From an uncultured Collinsella sp. (GTDB lineage Bacteria > Actinomycetota > Coriobacteriia > Coriobacteriales > Coriobacteriaceae), in contig CABQJJ010000003.1 of assembly GCA_902464485.1 (NCBI GenBank), positions 44,283 to 108,282 of the forward strand: a stretch of 64,000 nucleotides of DNA, in the 5' to 3' direction. A program made the translations under genes and the position numbers. This document shows positions 16,166-24,705 of the stretch, piece by piece. Position 1 is the first letter of the stretch. Each line of letters begins with the position of its first letter. A model generated the notes under the pieces. It was not told where the DNA came from. It ran no database searches and was given only the letters and a program-made list of their open reading frames with translations.

Positions 16166-17242
16166 ATGATTACCACAACTCCGTTCGGCGCCGCCCCCAG
16201 CGGCTCGCCGGTTACGGTCTATAACCTTGTTTGCGCAGGTGCCCGCGTGCGCGTCATGGACTATGGCGCGACCATCCTTAGCATCGAGGTTCCCGATGCC
16301 TCAGGCGATGTTGCCGACATCGCGCTCGGCTTCGATGCCCTCGATGGCTACTTCGACAATCCGGCGTGCTACGGCGGAACTATTGGCCCTTCGGCCAACC
16401 GAACGGATAAAGGCCAAATCGAGATTGCCGGCACGGTCTATCAGATGGCATGCAACGATGGTCCTGACAAAGCCAATAATCTGCACACCGACCTTGAACA
16501 TGGCCTTCATAAGCGCGTGTGGAACGCCACAGTCGACGAGATTACCAACACGGTGAGTTTTACATGCAAGTTGGCCGACGGCGAACTGGGTCTCCCGGGC
16601 AACCGCACCTTTACCGTTGCCTATGTCCTGCAGGCAGGGCCAACGGGTGCCGCAGAGCTCACCTGCACGCAAAGCTGCGTTACCGATGCCGACACCTTCG
16701 TCAACATGACCAACCACACGTACTTCAACCTTGCGGGGCACGACGCCGGCACGGTTCTGGACCAGGTCGCGACTATCGACGCCGAGGCTTTCCTCCCCCA
16801 GCGCCAGGACAACATCTCTTCTGGCGAGGTTCGCCCCGTGGCCGGCACGCCATTCGATTTCCGCGCACCCAAGGCGCTCGGCCGCGACATCGAGGCGAAC
16901 GACGAGCAGCTCAAGATTGCACGGGGCTTTGACCATTGTTTCTGCCTGGATGGCTTTACCCCCGACGCCGACCCGCGCCACGCACTGCGTTTGCAAGATC
17001 CAAACTCGCGCCGCACGCTCGACATCTTCGTAACCGCACCGGGCGCGCATCTGTATACCGGCAACTGGCTCAGCGATATCGACGCCAAAGACGGCTGCAG
17101 TTACGGTCCTCGCGACGGCGTCGCATTTGAGCCCGAGTTTTGGCCTGACAACAACCATCACACAAATTGGGCGCATCCCGCCTGCACGCCTGACCACCCG
17201 TTTAGCTCGACGATCGTCTACCGATTCTCGACGATTTGTTAA
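16166..17242 (+). CDS. galM: Aldose 1-epimerase (galactose mutarotase)
   Basis: 358 residues, ATG preceded by AAAGGA. Conserved parts are VRVMDYGATIL, GTIGPSANR-type substrate loop (TIGPSANRT), NNLHTDLEHGLHKR, the catalytic-type His in MTNHTYFNLAG, GTPFDFR, ARGFDHCF and a late VAFEPEFWPD with the catalytic Glu. It interconverts alpha and beta galactose ahead of galactokinase in the cytoplasm. It is first in the galM-galK-galT unit, and a second galM lies at 38130. Confidence 0.92.
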   Translation: MITTTPFGAAPSGSPVTVYNLVCAGARVRVMDYGATILSIEVPDASGDVADIALGFDALDGYFDNPACYGGTIGPSANRTDKGQIEIAGTVYQMACNDGPDKANNLHTDLEHGLHKRVWNATVDEITNTVSFTCKLADGELGLPGNRTFTVAYVLQAGPTGAAELTCTQSCVTDADTFVNMTNHTYFNLAGHDAGTVLDQVATIDAEAFLPQRQDNISSGEVRPVAGTPFDFRAPKALGRDIEANDEQLKIARGFDHCFCLDGFTPDADPRHALRLQDPNSRRTLDIFVTAPGAHLYTGNWLSDIDAKDGCSYGPRDGVAFEPEFWPDNNHHTNWAHPACTPDHPFSSTIVYRFSTIC

Positions 17243-17253
17243 CCCACCCTCGT

Positions 17254-17304
17254 CAAGGTGCAAGGGAGCAGCGTTATGACTCCCGCCTACTCCCTCGCAC
17301 CTTG
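17254..17304. terminator. Intercistronic hairpin between galM and galK
   Basis: CAAGGTGCAAGGGAG pairs with CTCCCTCGCACCTTG over a 21-nt loop, with one mismatch. There is no T-run, and an operator follows directly. It may end or dampen galM transcription before a separate galK promoter. Confidence 0.6.
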
Positions 17305-17307
17305 ATA

Positions 17308-17321
17308 TGTTTACGTGCTCA
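17308..17321. promoter_or_regulatory. LacI-type operator in front of galK
   Basis: TGTTTACGTGCTCA, a one-base variant of the site at 11754, 46 bp upstream of galK. Confidence 0.55.
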
Positions 17322-17366
17322 TAAGCAAAGCCCGGTAACTCGGGATAACCAAGAAAGGATGACACC

Positions 17367-18572
17367 ATGACCGCCCCCGACGAAAAGACACTCGCCACGC
17401 TCACCAAACTGTTTGAAGATGAGTTTGGCCCCATTGGCGACCGCCAGGTGCTCTTTGTGCACGCACCTGGGCGTTCCGAGATCAGCGGCAACCACACCGA
17501 TCACGAGGGCGGCCACGTTATCGCCGGCTCGCTCGATGTCGCCGTCGACGGTATCGCCGTGGCAACCGATTCCAACAAGGTTCGCGTTGCCGACGAGGGC
17601 TATCCCACGTTTGAGATTGCGCTCGACACGCTGGATGTTCAGGAGTCCGAGAAGGGCACGTCCGCAAGCCTCGTGCGTGGTATGGCCCACGAGGTCGCAG
17701 CGCTTGGTGTTGAGCCCCACGGCTTCGACTTCGCCTTCACCTGCTCCGTCCCCTCGGGCGGTGGCCTTTCCAGCTCTGCCGCCGTCGAGGCCGCGTACGG
17801 TCGTGCCATGGAGACGCTTTGGGGCGCGCCCGCCATTGAGCCCGTCACGCTCGCTCAGATGAGCCAGCGCACCGAGAACAACTACTACGGCAAGCCCTGC
17901 GGTCTGATGGACCAGGCCGCCGTGTGCCTGGGCGGCCTTGCCTACATGGACTTTGAGGACCAGGCTCAGCCTAAAACCCAGAAGCTCGAGCTCAACTTTG
18001 AGGATCACGGCTATGCGCTCGTGCTCGTTAAAGTTGGCGCCGACCATGTGGCAGCTACCGACGACTACGCCGCCGTTCCGCGCGAGATGCAGGACGTCGC
18101 CGCCGAGTTTGGCAAGGCACGCCTGTGCGAGGTCGACGTTGCCGACTTTGACGCCAAGCTCCCCGAGCTGCGCGCCAAGCTCGGTGACCGAGCCTGCCTG
18201 CGCGCCGTTCACTACTGGTACGAGAACGGCCTGGTCGACAAGCGCTGGGCAGCTCTGAACGCCGGCGACATTGACCAGTTCCTGGTCCTGACGCGCGAGT
18301 CCGGCGCCAGCTCCGCCATGTACCTGCAAAATGTCGTTGCCAAACTGGGTTCCGAGCAGCCTTCCATGTATGCCCTGGCGCTGGCCGAGCACGTGCTCGA
18401 CGGCCGCGGCGCCGTCCGTATCCACGGCGGCGGCTTTGGCGGCACCATTCAGGCCTTCGTGCCGCTCGATCTGGTCGACACCTTCATTGCCAAGATGAAC
18501 GGCTGGCTGGGCGAGGGCTCTGCCCGTCACTACGCCATCTCTGACAAGGGGGCTTACGCGGCATGGCTGTAA
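17367..18572 (+). CDS. galK: Galactokinase
   Basis: 401 residues, ATG after AAAGGA. It is a GHMP kinase with an N-terminal APGRSEISGNHTDHEGG signature, ATP loop PSGGGLSSSAAVEAA, CGLMDQAA carrying the catalytic-type Asp, and a late GGGFGGTIQAF. It phosphorylates galactose to galactose-1-phosphate. The usual GEHTDY signature reads GNHTDH here, so the Glu that contacts the sugar in characterised galactokinases is Asn42. Its neighbours still make galactokinase the best call. Its end overlaps galT by 10 bp. Confidence 0.9.
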   Translation: MTAPDEKTLATLTKLFEDEFGPIGDRQVLFVHAPGRSEISGNHTDHEGGHVIAGSLDVAVDGIAVATDSNKVRVADEGYPTFEIALDTLDVQESEKGTSASLVRGMAHEVAALGVEPHGFDFAFTCSVPSGGGLSSSAAVEAAYGRAMETLWGAPAIEPVTLAQMSQRTENNYYGKPCGLMDQAAVCLGGLAYMDFEDQAQPKTQKLELNFEDHGYALVLVKVGADHVAATDDYAAVPREMQDVAAEFGKARLCEVDVADFDAKLPELRAKLGDRACLRAVHYWYENGLVDKRWAALNAGDIDQFLVLTRESGASSAMYLQNVVAKLGSEQPSMYALALAEHVLDGRGAVRIHGGGFGGTIQAFVPLDLVDTFIAKMNGWLGEGSARHYAISDKGAYAAWL

Positions 18573-20191
18573 TGACCGACGTGCGCGAGGTCGCGCAGAA
18601 CCTGATCGAGTACGCTATCCACCGGTCGATGATCGGCCAGGACGATCGCATCTGGGCATACAACACCATTTTGGAGTGCATCGGCGCCACGGGTCCCGCA
18701 CTCGACATGGCTTGGGCGCTCAAGACCGAGAAGATTTCATTCTTGCACCCCGATACCCTGCCCGACTTCGACCTTGAAGGCACGCTTGTCGTGCTTTCCG
18801 AGGCCGCCGTTGCCAACGGTGCTGCCGAGGACACGGCGTCGGGCCGCGACCGCATCGCCATGCGCATCATGGGCGCGCTCATGCCGAGGCCTTCGGTTGT
18901 AAACGAAGAGTTCAACGGACGTATGGGCGTCAACGAGCCCCGCGCCGCGACCGACTGGTTCTACGGTCTGTGCTGTGACGCCGGTTACGTGCGCCGCGCC
19001 GCCATCGCGCGCAATATCAAATGGAGCACCCCCACCAACTGGGGTGCCCTGGAGATCACTATCAACCTGTCCAAGCCCGAAAAGGACCCGCGCGATATCG
19101 CCGCAGCCGGTGCGGCCAAGAACACGGGCGAGAAGTATCCCGCCTGCCAGCTCTGTATCGAAAACGAGGGCTATCCGGGACGTTCTGCCACAGCCGACGG
19201 CGGCGCCCACCCCGCCCGTCAGAACCTGCGCATTATCCCCATCCAGCTCAACGGCGAGCGCTGGGGCTTCCAGTACAGCCCGTACGCGTACTTTAACGAG
19301 CATTGCATTGCCATGAGCTCCGAGCATCGTCCGATGCACGTGGACCGCAAGAGCCTCTCCTGTTTGCTCGACTTTGTGGACCTGTTCCCGCACTACTTTA
19401 TCGGCTCCAATGCCGACCTGCCCATCGTGGGCGGCTCGATTCTGTCGCACGACCATTTCCAGGGTGGCGCGCACGAGTTCCCCATGATGCACGCCGCCGA
19501 GGTCTCGCAGTTTAGCGTGCCCGGTTTTGACCAGGTCAGCGGTACTGTGCTGCAGTGGCCGCTTTCGGTGCTACGACTGCGTTCGCACGACCGCGCCCAG
19601 TTGCTCGATGCTGCTGAGAAGATTATCCTGGCATGGCGCGAGTGGACCGATGAGTCGGTGGGCGTCATCGCGCACACAGCCGATGGCATGGCGCACAACA
19701 CCGTGACGCCCGTCATCCGCCGCGTCGACTCCCGCGGCAACGCCGGCGGCGAGATCTACGAGGCCTACCTGGCGCTTCGCTGCAATATCACGACCGACGA
19801 GCATCCGCTGGGCGTGTTCCACCCGCATGCCGAGTATCACCATATTAAAAAGGAGAACATCGGCCTGATCGAGGTCATGGGCCTGGCCATTTTGCCGCCG
19901 CGCTTGGTTCCCGAGCTCGGCGCTGTCCGCGAGCACCTGCTAGCGGCCAAAGCCGATGCCAGCTACGACCTTGCCAGCGCGCTCGAGGGCGACGACCTTT
20001 GCCGCAGCCACGCCGCATGGGCCGAAGATGTTTTTGCCCGCCGCGCCGACGAGCTTACGGCGGACAACGCCATCGATATCCTGCACGAGGAGGTCGGCGT
20101 GGTGTTTGGCCACGTGCTCGACAACGCCGGCGTCTTTAAGTGGGACGAGGCCGGCCGCGCCGCCCAGCAGCGCTTTATCGACTCACTGTAA
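18563..20191 (+). CDS. galT: UDP-glucose-hexose-1-phosphate uridylyltransferase, class II
   Basis: 542 residues, much longer than the ~350 of class I GalT, and matching the GalT2 family of Gram-positives. Features include YGLCCDAGYVRRAAIARNIKW near 130-150, SNADLPIVGGSILSHDHFQGG near 280 with the His-x-His active site, and HNTVTPVIRRV near 375. It exchanges UMP between UDP-glucose and galactose-1-phosphate. Translation is coupled to galK, either from the overlapping ATG at 18563 or from the TAATG at 18572. galE is not in the window. Confidence 0.92.
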   Translation: MAVMTDVREVAQNLIEYAIHRSMIGQDDRIWAYNTILECIGATGPALDMAWALKTEKISFLHPDTLPDFDLEGTLVVLSEAAVANGAAEDTASGRDRIAMRIMGALMPRPSVVNEEFNGRMGVNEPRAATDWFYGLCCDAGYVRRAAIARNIKWSTPTNWGALEITINLSKPEKDPRDIAAAGAAKNTGEKYPACQLCIENEGYPGRSATADGGAHPARQNLRIIPIQLNGERWGFQYSPYAYFNEHCIAMSSEHRPMHVDRKSLSCLLDFVDLFPHYFIGSNADLPIVGGSILSHDHFQGGAHEFPMMHAAEVSQFSVPGFDQVSGTVLQWPLSVLRLRSHDRAQLLDAAEKIILAWREWTDESVGVIAHTADGMAHNTVTPVIRRVDSRGNAGGEIYEAYLALRCNITTDEHPLGVFHPHAEYHHIKKENIGLIEVMGLAILPPRLVPELGAVREHLLAAKADASYDLASALEGDDLCRSHAAWAEDVFARRADELTADNAIDILHEEVGVVFGHVLDNAGVFKWDEAGRAAQQRFIDSL

Positions 20192-20224
20192 TGATCCCTT
20201 GGGGACGGAGGAAAACGGATCATT
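20190..20224. repeat. Palindrome AATGATCC / GGATCATT with GGGGAC loop
   Basis: The left arm overlaps the galT stop codon, and the loop carries TTGGGGACGGAGG. It has the same GGGGAC hallmark as the other extragenic palindromes. Confidence 0.5.
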
Positions 20225-20238
20225 TCGTCTTCAAGACA

Positions 20239-20274
20239 ACGGCGCCCGCCGGCAACATCGCCGACGGGCGCCGT
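20239..20274 (+). terminator. Terminator of the gal operon
   Basis: ACGGCGCCCG pairs with CGGGCGCCGT and is followed by TTTATT. Confidence 0.85.
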
Positions 20275-20283
20275 TTTATTGGC

Positions 20284-20366
20284 TAGTCATTGGGAACGTT
20301 CTTAAACGACTAGTCGTTGGGGACGTTCTTGTTTGACTAGTCATTTAAGAACGTCCCCAATGACTA
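20284..20366. repeat. Double REP-like palindrome (TCATTGGGGACGTTCTT type)
   Basis: Two nested units of the family seen at 422-479. The outer arms TAGTCATTGGGAACGTTCTT and AAGAACGTCCCCAATGACTA enclose a further GTTGGGGACGTTCTTG unit. The structure is intact next to the left side of the IS element. Confidence 0.75.
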
Positions 20367-20533
20367 CTTGCGACCAGGGCAACGTCGATGTTTTGGCAAC
20401 GACAGACACTGTGACCCAATCCGAGGGCACTAAAAAGATAGGAGCCCCCGCTCGTGACCGCGGGTCGGGGCTGCGGCAATGATGTTGAAGTGCCATAGGC
20501 GCAGCCGCGCCGCAACGAGGTTGGGAGGCTCCC

Positions 20534-21655
20534 ATGCCAAAGTATTCTACCGCGTTCGGGATGGACGTCCACCTGAGGTCGACCACCGTCTGCGCCCTCG
20601 ACGCGGACACCGGCGAGGCCGTGACGAGGAGGTTCCCCGGCAACCCCTGGGGCGAGATCGCCGGGTGGATGGATGGGTTCCCCGGGCCGTCGCTCGCGGC
20701 CTACGAGAGCGGCTACCTCGGCTTCGCCCCGCAAAGGGAGCTCGCCGGGCTCGGCGTCGAGTGCGTCGTCGCCGCGGTCTCGAAGATCCCCAGGTCGGCC
20801 GCCGACTCGGCCTCCAAGAACGACAGGAACGACGCCGCCAGGATGGCCAAGGCGATACTCGCCCACGACATCTCCCCCGCATGGGTCCCCTCCCCCGAGG
20901 TCGAAGGCATCAGGGACCTCGCCGGCGCCTGCGACGGAGCGACCGCACGCCTGGCGACCGCCAAGCAGCGGCTGCTCGCCTTCCTCGCAAAGCGAGGGTT
21001 CGTCTACGGCGGCACCACGCCCGCCGGCAACCCGAGGAAGTACTGGACCTACGACTTCCTGAGGTGGCTCGACAAGGTCAGGCCGGAGGACGATGGCGGG
21101 GTTCGGACGCTCGCCGCCCTGAGGAACGAGGTCGAGGCCGCGGCGGAGGCCCGGGCGGACCTGCTCTCCGAGTACAGGGCGGCCGTGGATGCCAGCCCGA
21201 TCGCCGCGGAGGCGGCCGCCCTCCAGTCGATCAAGGGCTGCGCCTTCGCGCTGGCCGCCGCCTTCGCGTCCGAGGTCGGCGACTTCACGAGGTTCCGCTC
21301 CGGAAGGCAGGTCACGGCCTACTTCGGCCTCGCGCCGAGCCAGAGGCCGAGTGGCGACTCCGTGCGGCTCGGAGGCATCAGCGGCGCGGGCAACGCGCTC
21401 GTGAGGAAGCTGGCCGTTGAGGGTTCATGGTGCTACGCCGCGGCACGGCACCAGCCGAAGCTCATGCCAAGGGACACGGGCGTGCCCCTCGAGATAAGGA
21501 TGCACGGGAGGAAGGGGTCCGAGCGGCTCCTGCGGCGGCGCGAGGAGATGCTCGCCCGCGGCATGCCCGCGGCGAAGGCCAACGCGGCCACCGCGGCCGA
21601 GCTCGTGAGGTGGCTCTGGGCCCTCGGCATGATGTGCCGGGAGGGCGCGGAATAG
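20534..21655 (+). CDS. IS110/IS1111-family transposase
   Basis: 373 residues, ATG after TTGGGAGG. The N-terminal RuvC-like DEDD domain begins GMDVHLRSTTVCALD and contains SKNDRNDAARMAKAI near residue 100. The C-terminal domain carries LQSIKGCAFALAAAFASEVGDF and AYFGLAPSQRPSGDS near 235-280, with the family's Ser in GGISGAGNALVR. The family catalyses recombination guided by an element-encoded bridge RNA. Codon use is very GC-rich, with AGG-type Arg codons unlike the neighbours, which supports recent transfer. The frame appears intact. Confidence 0.93.
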   Translation: MPKYSTAFGMDVHLRSTTVCALDADTGEAVTRRFPGNPWGEIAGWMDGFPGPSLAAYESGYLGFAPQRELAGLGVECVVAAVSKIPRSAADSASKNDRNDAARMAKAILAHDISPAWVPSPEVEGIRDLAGACDGATARLATAKQRLLAFLAKRGFVYGGTTPAGNPRKYWTYDFLRWLDKVRPEDDGGVRTLAALRNEVEAAAEARADLLSEYRAAVDASPIAAEAAALQSIKGCAFALAAAFASEVGDFTRFRSGRQVTAYFGLAPSQRPSGDSVRLGGISGAGNALVRKLAVEGSWCYAAARHQPKLMPRDTGVPLEIRMHGRKGSERLLRRREEMLARGMPAAKANAATAAELVRWLWALGMMCREGAE

Positions 21656-21919
21656 AAATAGCCCCCGTCCCGGCGAGCCGGGCGGCCTTCGGGGATACCC
21701 CCTATTTCGCTGTGCGCGCGGAGCCCTCCGCATGCGCCTCGACAGACTTGGGGAACCCCCGCCGAAGGAGAGGATTGCGGGCCGCCAGAGCGGTATCCGC
21801 GGATATGAGACTGAGCCGAAGGCGTCGACGACATGCCGGGGGCGGACCGGGACGGGTTCAACGGCAGGCCCCGCCGACCGATTGCAAGCGGTCGGCGGGG
21901 CCATTGTGGCTCTTGACAG
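21656..21919 (+). ncRNA. Candidate bridge-RNA region of the IS element
   Basis: In the IS1111 group the guide RNA is encoded in the non-coding end downstream of the transposase. Here a closing stem GAAATAG (21655-21661) / CTATTTC (21702-21708) starts at the last base of the transposase stop. It encloses a CCCGG/CCGGG hairpin and a GCCCCC/GGGG pairing. A second strong hairpin lies at 21867-21902. The limits are only approximate and the loops that would pair with target and donor DNA are not defined. Confidence 0.35.
21867..21902. terminator. Perfect 14-bp hairpin near the IS right end
   Basis: GGCCCCGCCGACCG (21867-21880) pairs exactly with 21889-21902 around an 8-nt loop. There is no T-run on either strand. 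It may be part of the guide RNA or a barrier to outside transcription. Confidence 0.6.
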
Positions 21920-21933
21920 CGGATTGGGTCATA

Positions 21934-22122
21934 TGAGCGAAAACCCGCCAGAGCGAGCAAGGTGCCTTGAAGCGAGGCGGCATTGACCTTCTGGTCATGC
22001 CGCCGAAGCTGAAAGGCAGATTGCCGCTCTGGCGGGTTTGCAGCGTCGGCCGGTCCGCCGTTCGGCAGAACGGCGGAACCTGAGGTGCAACGTCGAGCCG
22101 TTACGGCGTTTGATAAAACGCC
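21934..22122 (-). repeat. Structured dispersed repeat, copy 2
   Basis: Minus-strand copy of 208-353. Reading from the lacC stop codon, a hairpin GGCGTTT-TATC-AAACGCC (22105-22122) comes first, then GTAACGGCTCGACG. Next is an extra inserted hairpin (CCGCCGTTC / GAACGGCGG), then the ~110-bp core nearly identical to copy 1 and bounded by AAACCCGCCAGAGCG and its complement. The IS element lies immediately beyond the core. The leading hairpin differs from copy 1 in both arms, so pairing is kept. Confidence 0.75.
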
Positions 22123-22126
22123 AACC

Positions 22127-23062
22127 CTACAGTTCAGTCACGACAACGCTGTTGTAGACCTCGTCCCATTTCTCCATAACCAAATGCCCGGTCTTGGGAT
22201 CCATGGCGTTGAGCTTGCCGCAGGCATTGGCGGTCTTGAGCACCGTGGCATCGTCGGCACCAGCAGCAATGGCATGCGCGAAGCCGGCGATGGTCGAGTC
22301 GCCGGAACCCGTCGCGTTCACAGCCGCAATCGCGGGCGTCTTGGCGCGAAACGCGCGACCCTCATGGAAGCCCACCGAACCGGCAGCGCCCATCGAAACG
22401 ACAACCCAGGGAATACCGGCAAAGCGGCCGTCGGCGGCAAGTGCCTCGCGCAGGGCATCGACGTCGTCGGTCGTAAAGGACGTACCCAGCAGGCCGTTAA
22501 TCTCGGTCAGGTTGGGCTTTACGAGCTCGGGCTTGGCGTCGGACTCCAACGCGGCCTCCAGCGATGCGCCCGAGGTATCAAGCAGCACCTTGGCGCCCGC
22601 AGCCTCGGCAATCTTGACGAGCTCGGCATAGTAGCCGGCATCGACGCCACGCGGCAGCGAGCCCGAAAGCGTCACGACGTCAGCCTTCGCAGCGAGCTCG
22701 GCAAACTTGGTCGTAAAGGCCTCGAGCTCGGCCGGGGCGATCTGCGGGCCGCTCTCGAGCAGCTCGGTCTGATTGCCCTCGTGCAGAATATTCAGGCAGA
22801 TGCGCGTCTCGCCGGTAATGGGCACAAAGTCGTTCTTGACGCCATCGGCATCCATGAGCTCGGCCATATAGGCACCCATGTGACCGCCAAGTAGGCCGGT
22901 CGCGAGCACGTCGTCGCCCAGCTGCAGCAGCACGCGGCTCACGTTGAGGCCCTTGCCGCCAGCGGTCTTTTCGGGCGTCACGCGGTTGACGTCGTCGATG
23001 ACCAGCTTATCGAGCTGATAGCGCGTATCAATCGACGGATTCATGGTAACGGTCAGAATCAT
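22127..23062 (-). CDS. lacC: Tagatose-6-phosphate kinase / 1-phosphofructokinase family
   Basis: 311 residues from MILTVTMNPSIDTRYQ, ATG after AGGAGTT. PfkB fold: TAGGKGLNVSRVL near 47, LSGSLPRG near 130, VKPNLTEINGL near 175 and the anion-hole/catalytic NATGSGDSTIAGF near 255. As the last gene after lacA, lacB and lacX, it most likely makes tagatose-1,6-bisphosphate from tagatose-6-phosphate. FruK activity cannot be excluded by sequence. Confidence 0.88.
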   Translation of the reverse strand: MILTVTMNPSIDTRYQLDKLVIDDVNRVTPEKTAGGKGLNVSRVLLQLGDDVLATGLLGGHMGAYMAELMDADGVKNDFVPITGETRICLNILHEGNQTELLESGPQIAPAELEAFTTKFAELAAKADVVTLSGSLPRGVDAGYYAELVKIAEAAGAKVLLDTSGASLEAALESDAKPELVKPNLTEINGLLGTSFTTDDVDALREALAADGRFAGIPWVVVSMGAAGSVGFHEGRAFRAKTPAIAAVNATGSGDSTIAGFAHAIAAGADDATVLKTANACGKLNAMDPKTGHLVMEKWDEVYNSVVVTEL

Positions 23063-23116
23063 ATTGAACTCCTGTTTCCGGGGCGGCCTGCGCCACCCCA
23101 AACATGCGATAACTCG

Positions 23117-23998
23117 TTAAAGAATCTCAATCTCAAAACCGCGGGCAACAGTCTCCCCCGGCTTAGCTACCAAGCAGCCACGCTTGTGCTCCAAGATATC
23201 GTCTTCGTCAGAGCAGGTAGACAAGCCGCCCCACGGCTCGACGGCCACAAAGTCGCCCTCGGGCTTGCTCCACACAATCAGGTACGGCATATCGGAAAAC
23301 GTCAGGCGCACGCCCTTGTCCTCGGTTTTCTTGGTCAGCGTAACCACACGGCTCTCGAGCACATCAAAGATGGTCTCGGCGAAGTCGAAGAGCTCATGGG
23401 TAAGCGGCAGATCGTGGCCGACCATCGGGTTCTTGCTACGGTGCTCGACATCGATCAGGCCTGTGGAGGGAACAGCGCTGCAAAGCTCGGCCGCCTCACG
23501 CTGATCGAAACGAAGTTCATAGTCGTCGTAGGACTCGTCCTCGTCGAGCGGGCATTTAAAGCCAGGGTGGCCACCCACAAAAAACGGCATGTCCTCGGTG
23601 CCCTCATTGGTCACCTCGTACGACACGGTCACCTTAGCCGCATCGATCGTGTAGCGGGCAACGATCTTAAACGGATACGGATACTGTTCGAGCAGCTCGG
23701 CGTGGTCGGCAGAGCTTAGGCTCAGCGCAACCATGTTGTCGCTCTGTTCCTCGAGCTTCCACTCCTGTTTGCGCGCAAAGCCGTGGCGGGCGAGCTTTAC
23801 CTCGCGGCCGCTCATGGTCATTGCGTGACCGTCACGAAGGCCACCGCAGATCGGGAAGCAAATGGGTGCCTGGCCCGACCAGACCGCCGGGTCACCCTGC
23901 CACAGGTACTCACGGCCGTTGGCCGCAATAGAAGTGAATGACCCGCCCGCCGTGCTCAACGCCACGCGAATCAAACCGTTATCAAGAACAAACTCCAT
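23117..23998 (-). CDS. lacX: Aldose 1-epimerase family protein, LacX-like
   Basis: 293 residues. It belongs to the galactose mutarotase-like superfamily but to the shorter LacX branch: WQGDPAVWSGQAPICFPICGGL near 35-55, ARHGFARKQEW near 70, VGGHPGFKCPL near 140 and VAVEPWGGLSTC near 260. LacX proteins accompany lactose/tagatose operons and may act on a phosphorylated hexose; the exact reaction is not established. It lies between lacB and lacC on the same strand. Confidence 0.8.
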   Translation of the reverse strand: MEFVLDNGLIRVALSTAGGSFTSIAANGREYLWQGDPAVWSGQAPICFPICGGLRDGHAMTMSGREVKLARHGFARKQEWKLEEQSDNMVALSLSSADHAELLEQYPYPFKIVARYTIDAAKVTVSYEVTNEGTEDMPFFVGGHPGFKCPLDEDESYDDYELRFDQREAAELCSAVPSTGLIDVEHRSKNPMVGHDLPLTHELFDFAETIFDVLESRVVTLTKKTEDKGVRLTFSDMPYLIVWSKPEGDFVAVEPWGGLSTCSDEDDILEHKRGCLVAKPGETVARGFEIEIL

Positions 23999-24117
23999 AG
24001 GAGCCTTCCCTTTCGTACGCCAGCCCGCCGAGTCAGTGGGGCTGATAGAAAACCGGCCCGCGCCCCCTCACAGAAACGCGAGCCGTCAACGGACTAGTAA
24101 ATTACGCCGGATACCCG

Positions 24118-24642
24118 CTAGTCATGGTATTCGCCGCGGTCCCACTTCTCGAGGAACTCGTCAAAGAAGTGCGGGTCAGCCTGAGCCTCTGCATCGGCCT
24201 TGTTGCAGGCGTCGATCTTGGCGATCAGAGCATCGTGCTCGGGAGTCTTCTCATAGGGCTCCTCCAGGAAGGCGAGCATAATATCTGCCATCAGGAACTC
24301 GCCGGTAATCTTGCCGCCAAAGCCCACGATGTTGGCATTGAGCTCGCGACGGGCATAGAGGGCAGAGGTCATGTCGCGAACCAGGGCGCAGCGGGCGCCG
24401 GGAACCTTGTTGACGGCGTTGGTGATGCCGATGCCGGTGCCGCACAGGGCCACGCCAAAGCCGGCCTTGCCGCTGGCAACAGCCTCGCCGACACGCTTGC
24501 CGTAGATGGGGTAGTGGGTGCGGGTGTGGCTGTAGGTGCCGCAGTCGAGCACCTTGTAGCCAGCCTGCTCCAGGCGGTCGGCCAGGTAGATCTTCTCGTC
24601 CGTAACGATATGGTCACAACCGATTGCGATGGTCTTCTTCAT
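24118..24642 (-). CDS. lacB: Galactose-6-phosphate isomerase subunit LacB
   Basis: 174 residues, ATG after GAAAGGA. RpiB/LacAB fold: [15 protein letters not shown] near the start, [19 protein letters not shown], and the P-loop-like [18 protein letters not shown] with the catalytic-type Cys. With LacA it converts galactose-6-phosphate to tagatose-6-phosphate in the cytoplasm. It lies 63 bp downstream of lacA. Confidence 0.92.
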   Translation of the reverse strand: MKKTIAIGCDHIVTDEKIYLADRLEQAGYKVLDCGTYSHTRTHYPIYGKRVGEAVASGKAGFGVALCGTGIGITNAVNKVPGARCALVRDMTSALYARRELNANIVGFGGKITGEFLMADIMLAFLEEPYEKTPEHDALIAKIDACNKADAEAQADPHFFDEFLEKWDRGEYHD

Positions 24643-24705
24643 CAGAACGTCCTTTCGTCTGAATTCACAAGTTGAGATAGAAGTTCGAGTTCTCGGTGGC
24701 TCTCG

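Larger units (their letters stand above)
20412..21931 (+). mobile_element. IS110-family (IS1111 group) insertion sequence
   Basis: One DEDD transposase gene sits between 12-bp subterminal inverted repeats, TGACCCAATCCG at 20412-20423 and its exact complement at 21920-21931. Subterminal inverted repeats of about this length are the hallmark of the IS1111 group; IS110 proper lacks them. True ends should lie a few bases outside. The right end abuts the structured repeat at 21934, consistent with the group's preference for palindromic targets. The non-coding left part is about 110 bp and the right part about 265 bp. Confidence 0.8.

Noticed and set aside
20379..20402. A further LacI site next to the IS left end (GGCAACGTCGATGTTTTGGCAACG)-like
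   Set aside because: It resembles the sequence at 28483-28506 but is less symmetrical and lies outside any promoter; probably chance.
20534..21655. Frameshifted or dead transposase
   Set aside because: The frame runs uninterrupted through both family domains, including the DEDD-type and Ser-containing motifs, so there is no evidence that it is a pseudogene.
22127..23062. fruK of a fructose PTS operon
   Set aside because: PfkB motifs alone allow it, but the gene is the last of lacA-lacB-lacX-lacC and no fructose PTS gene is present, so tagatose-6-phosphate kinase is preferred.
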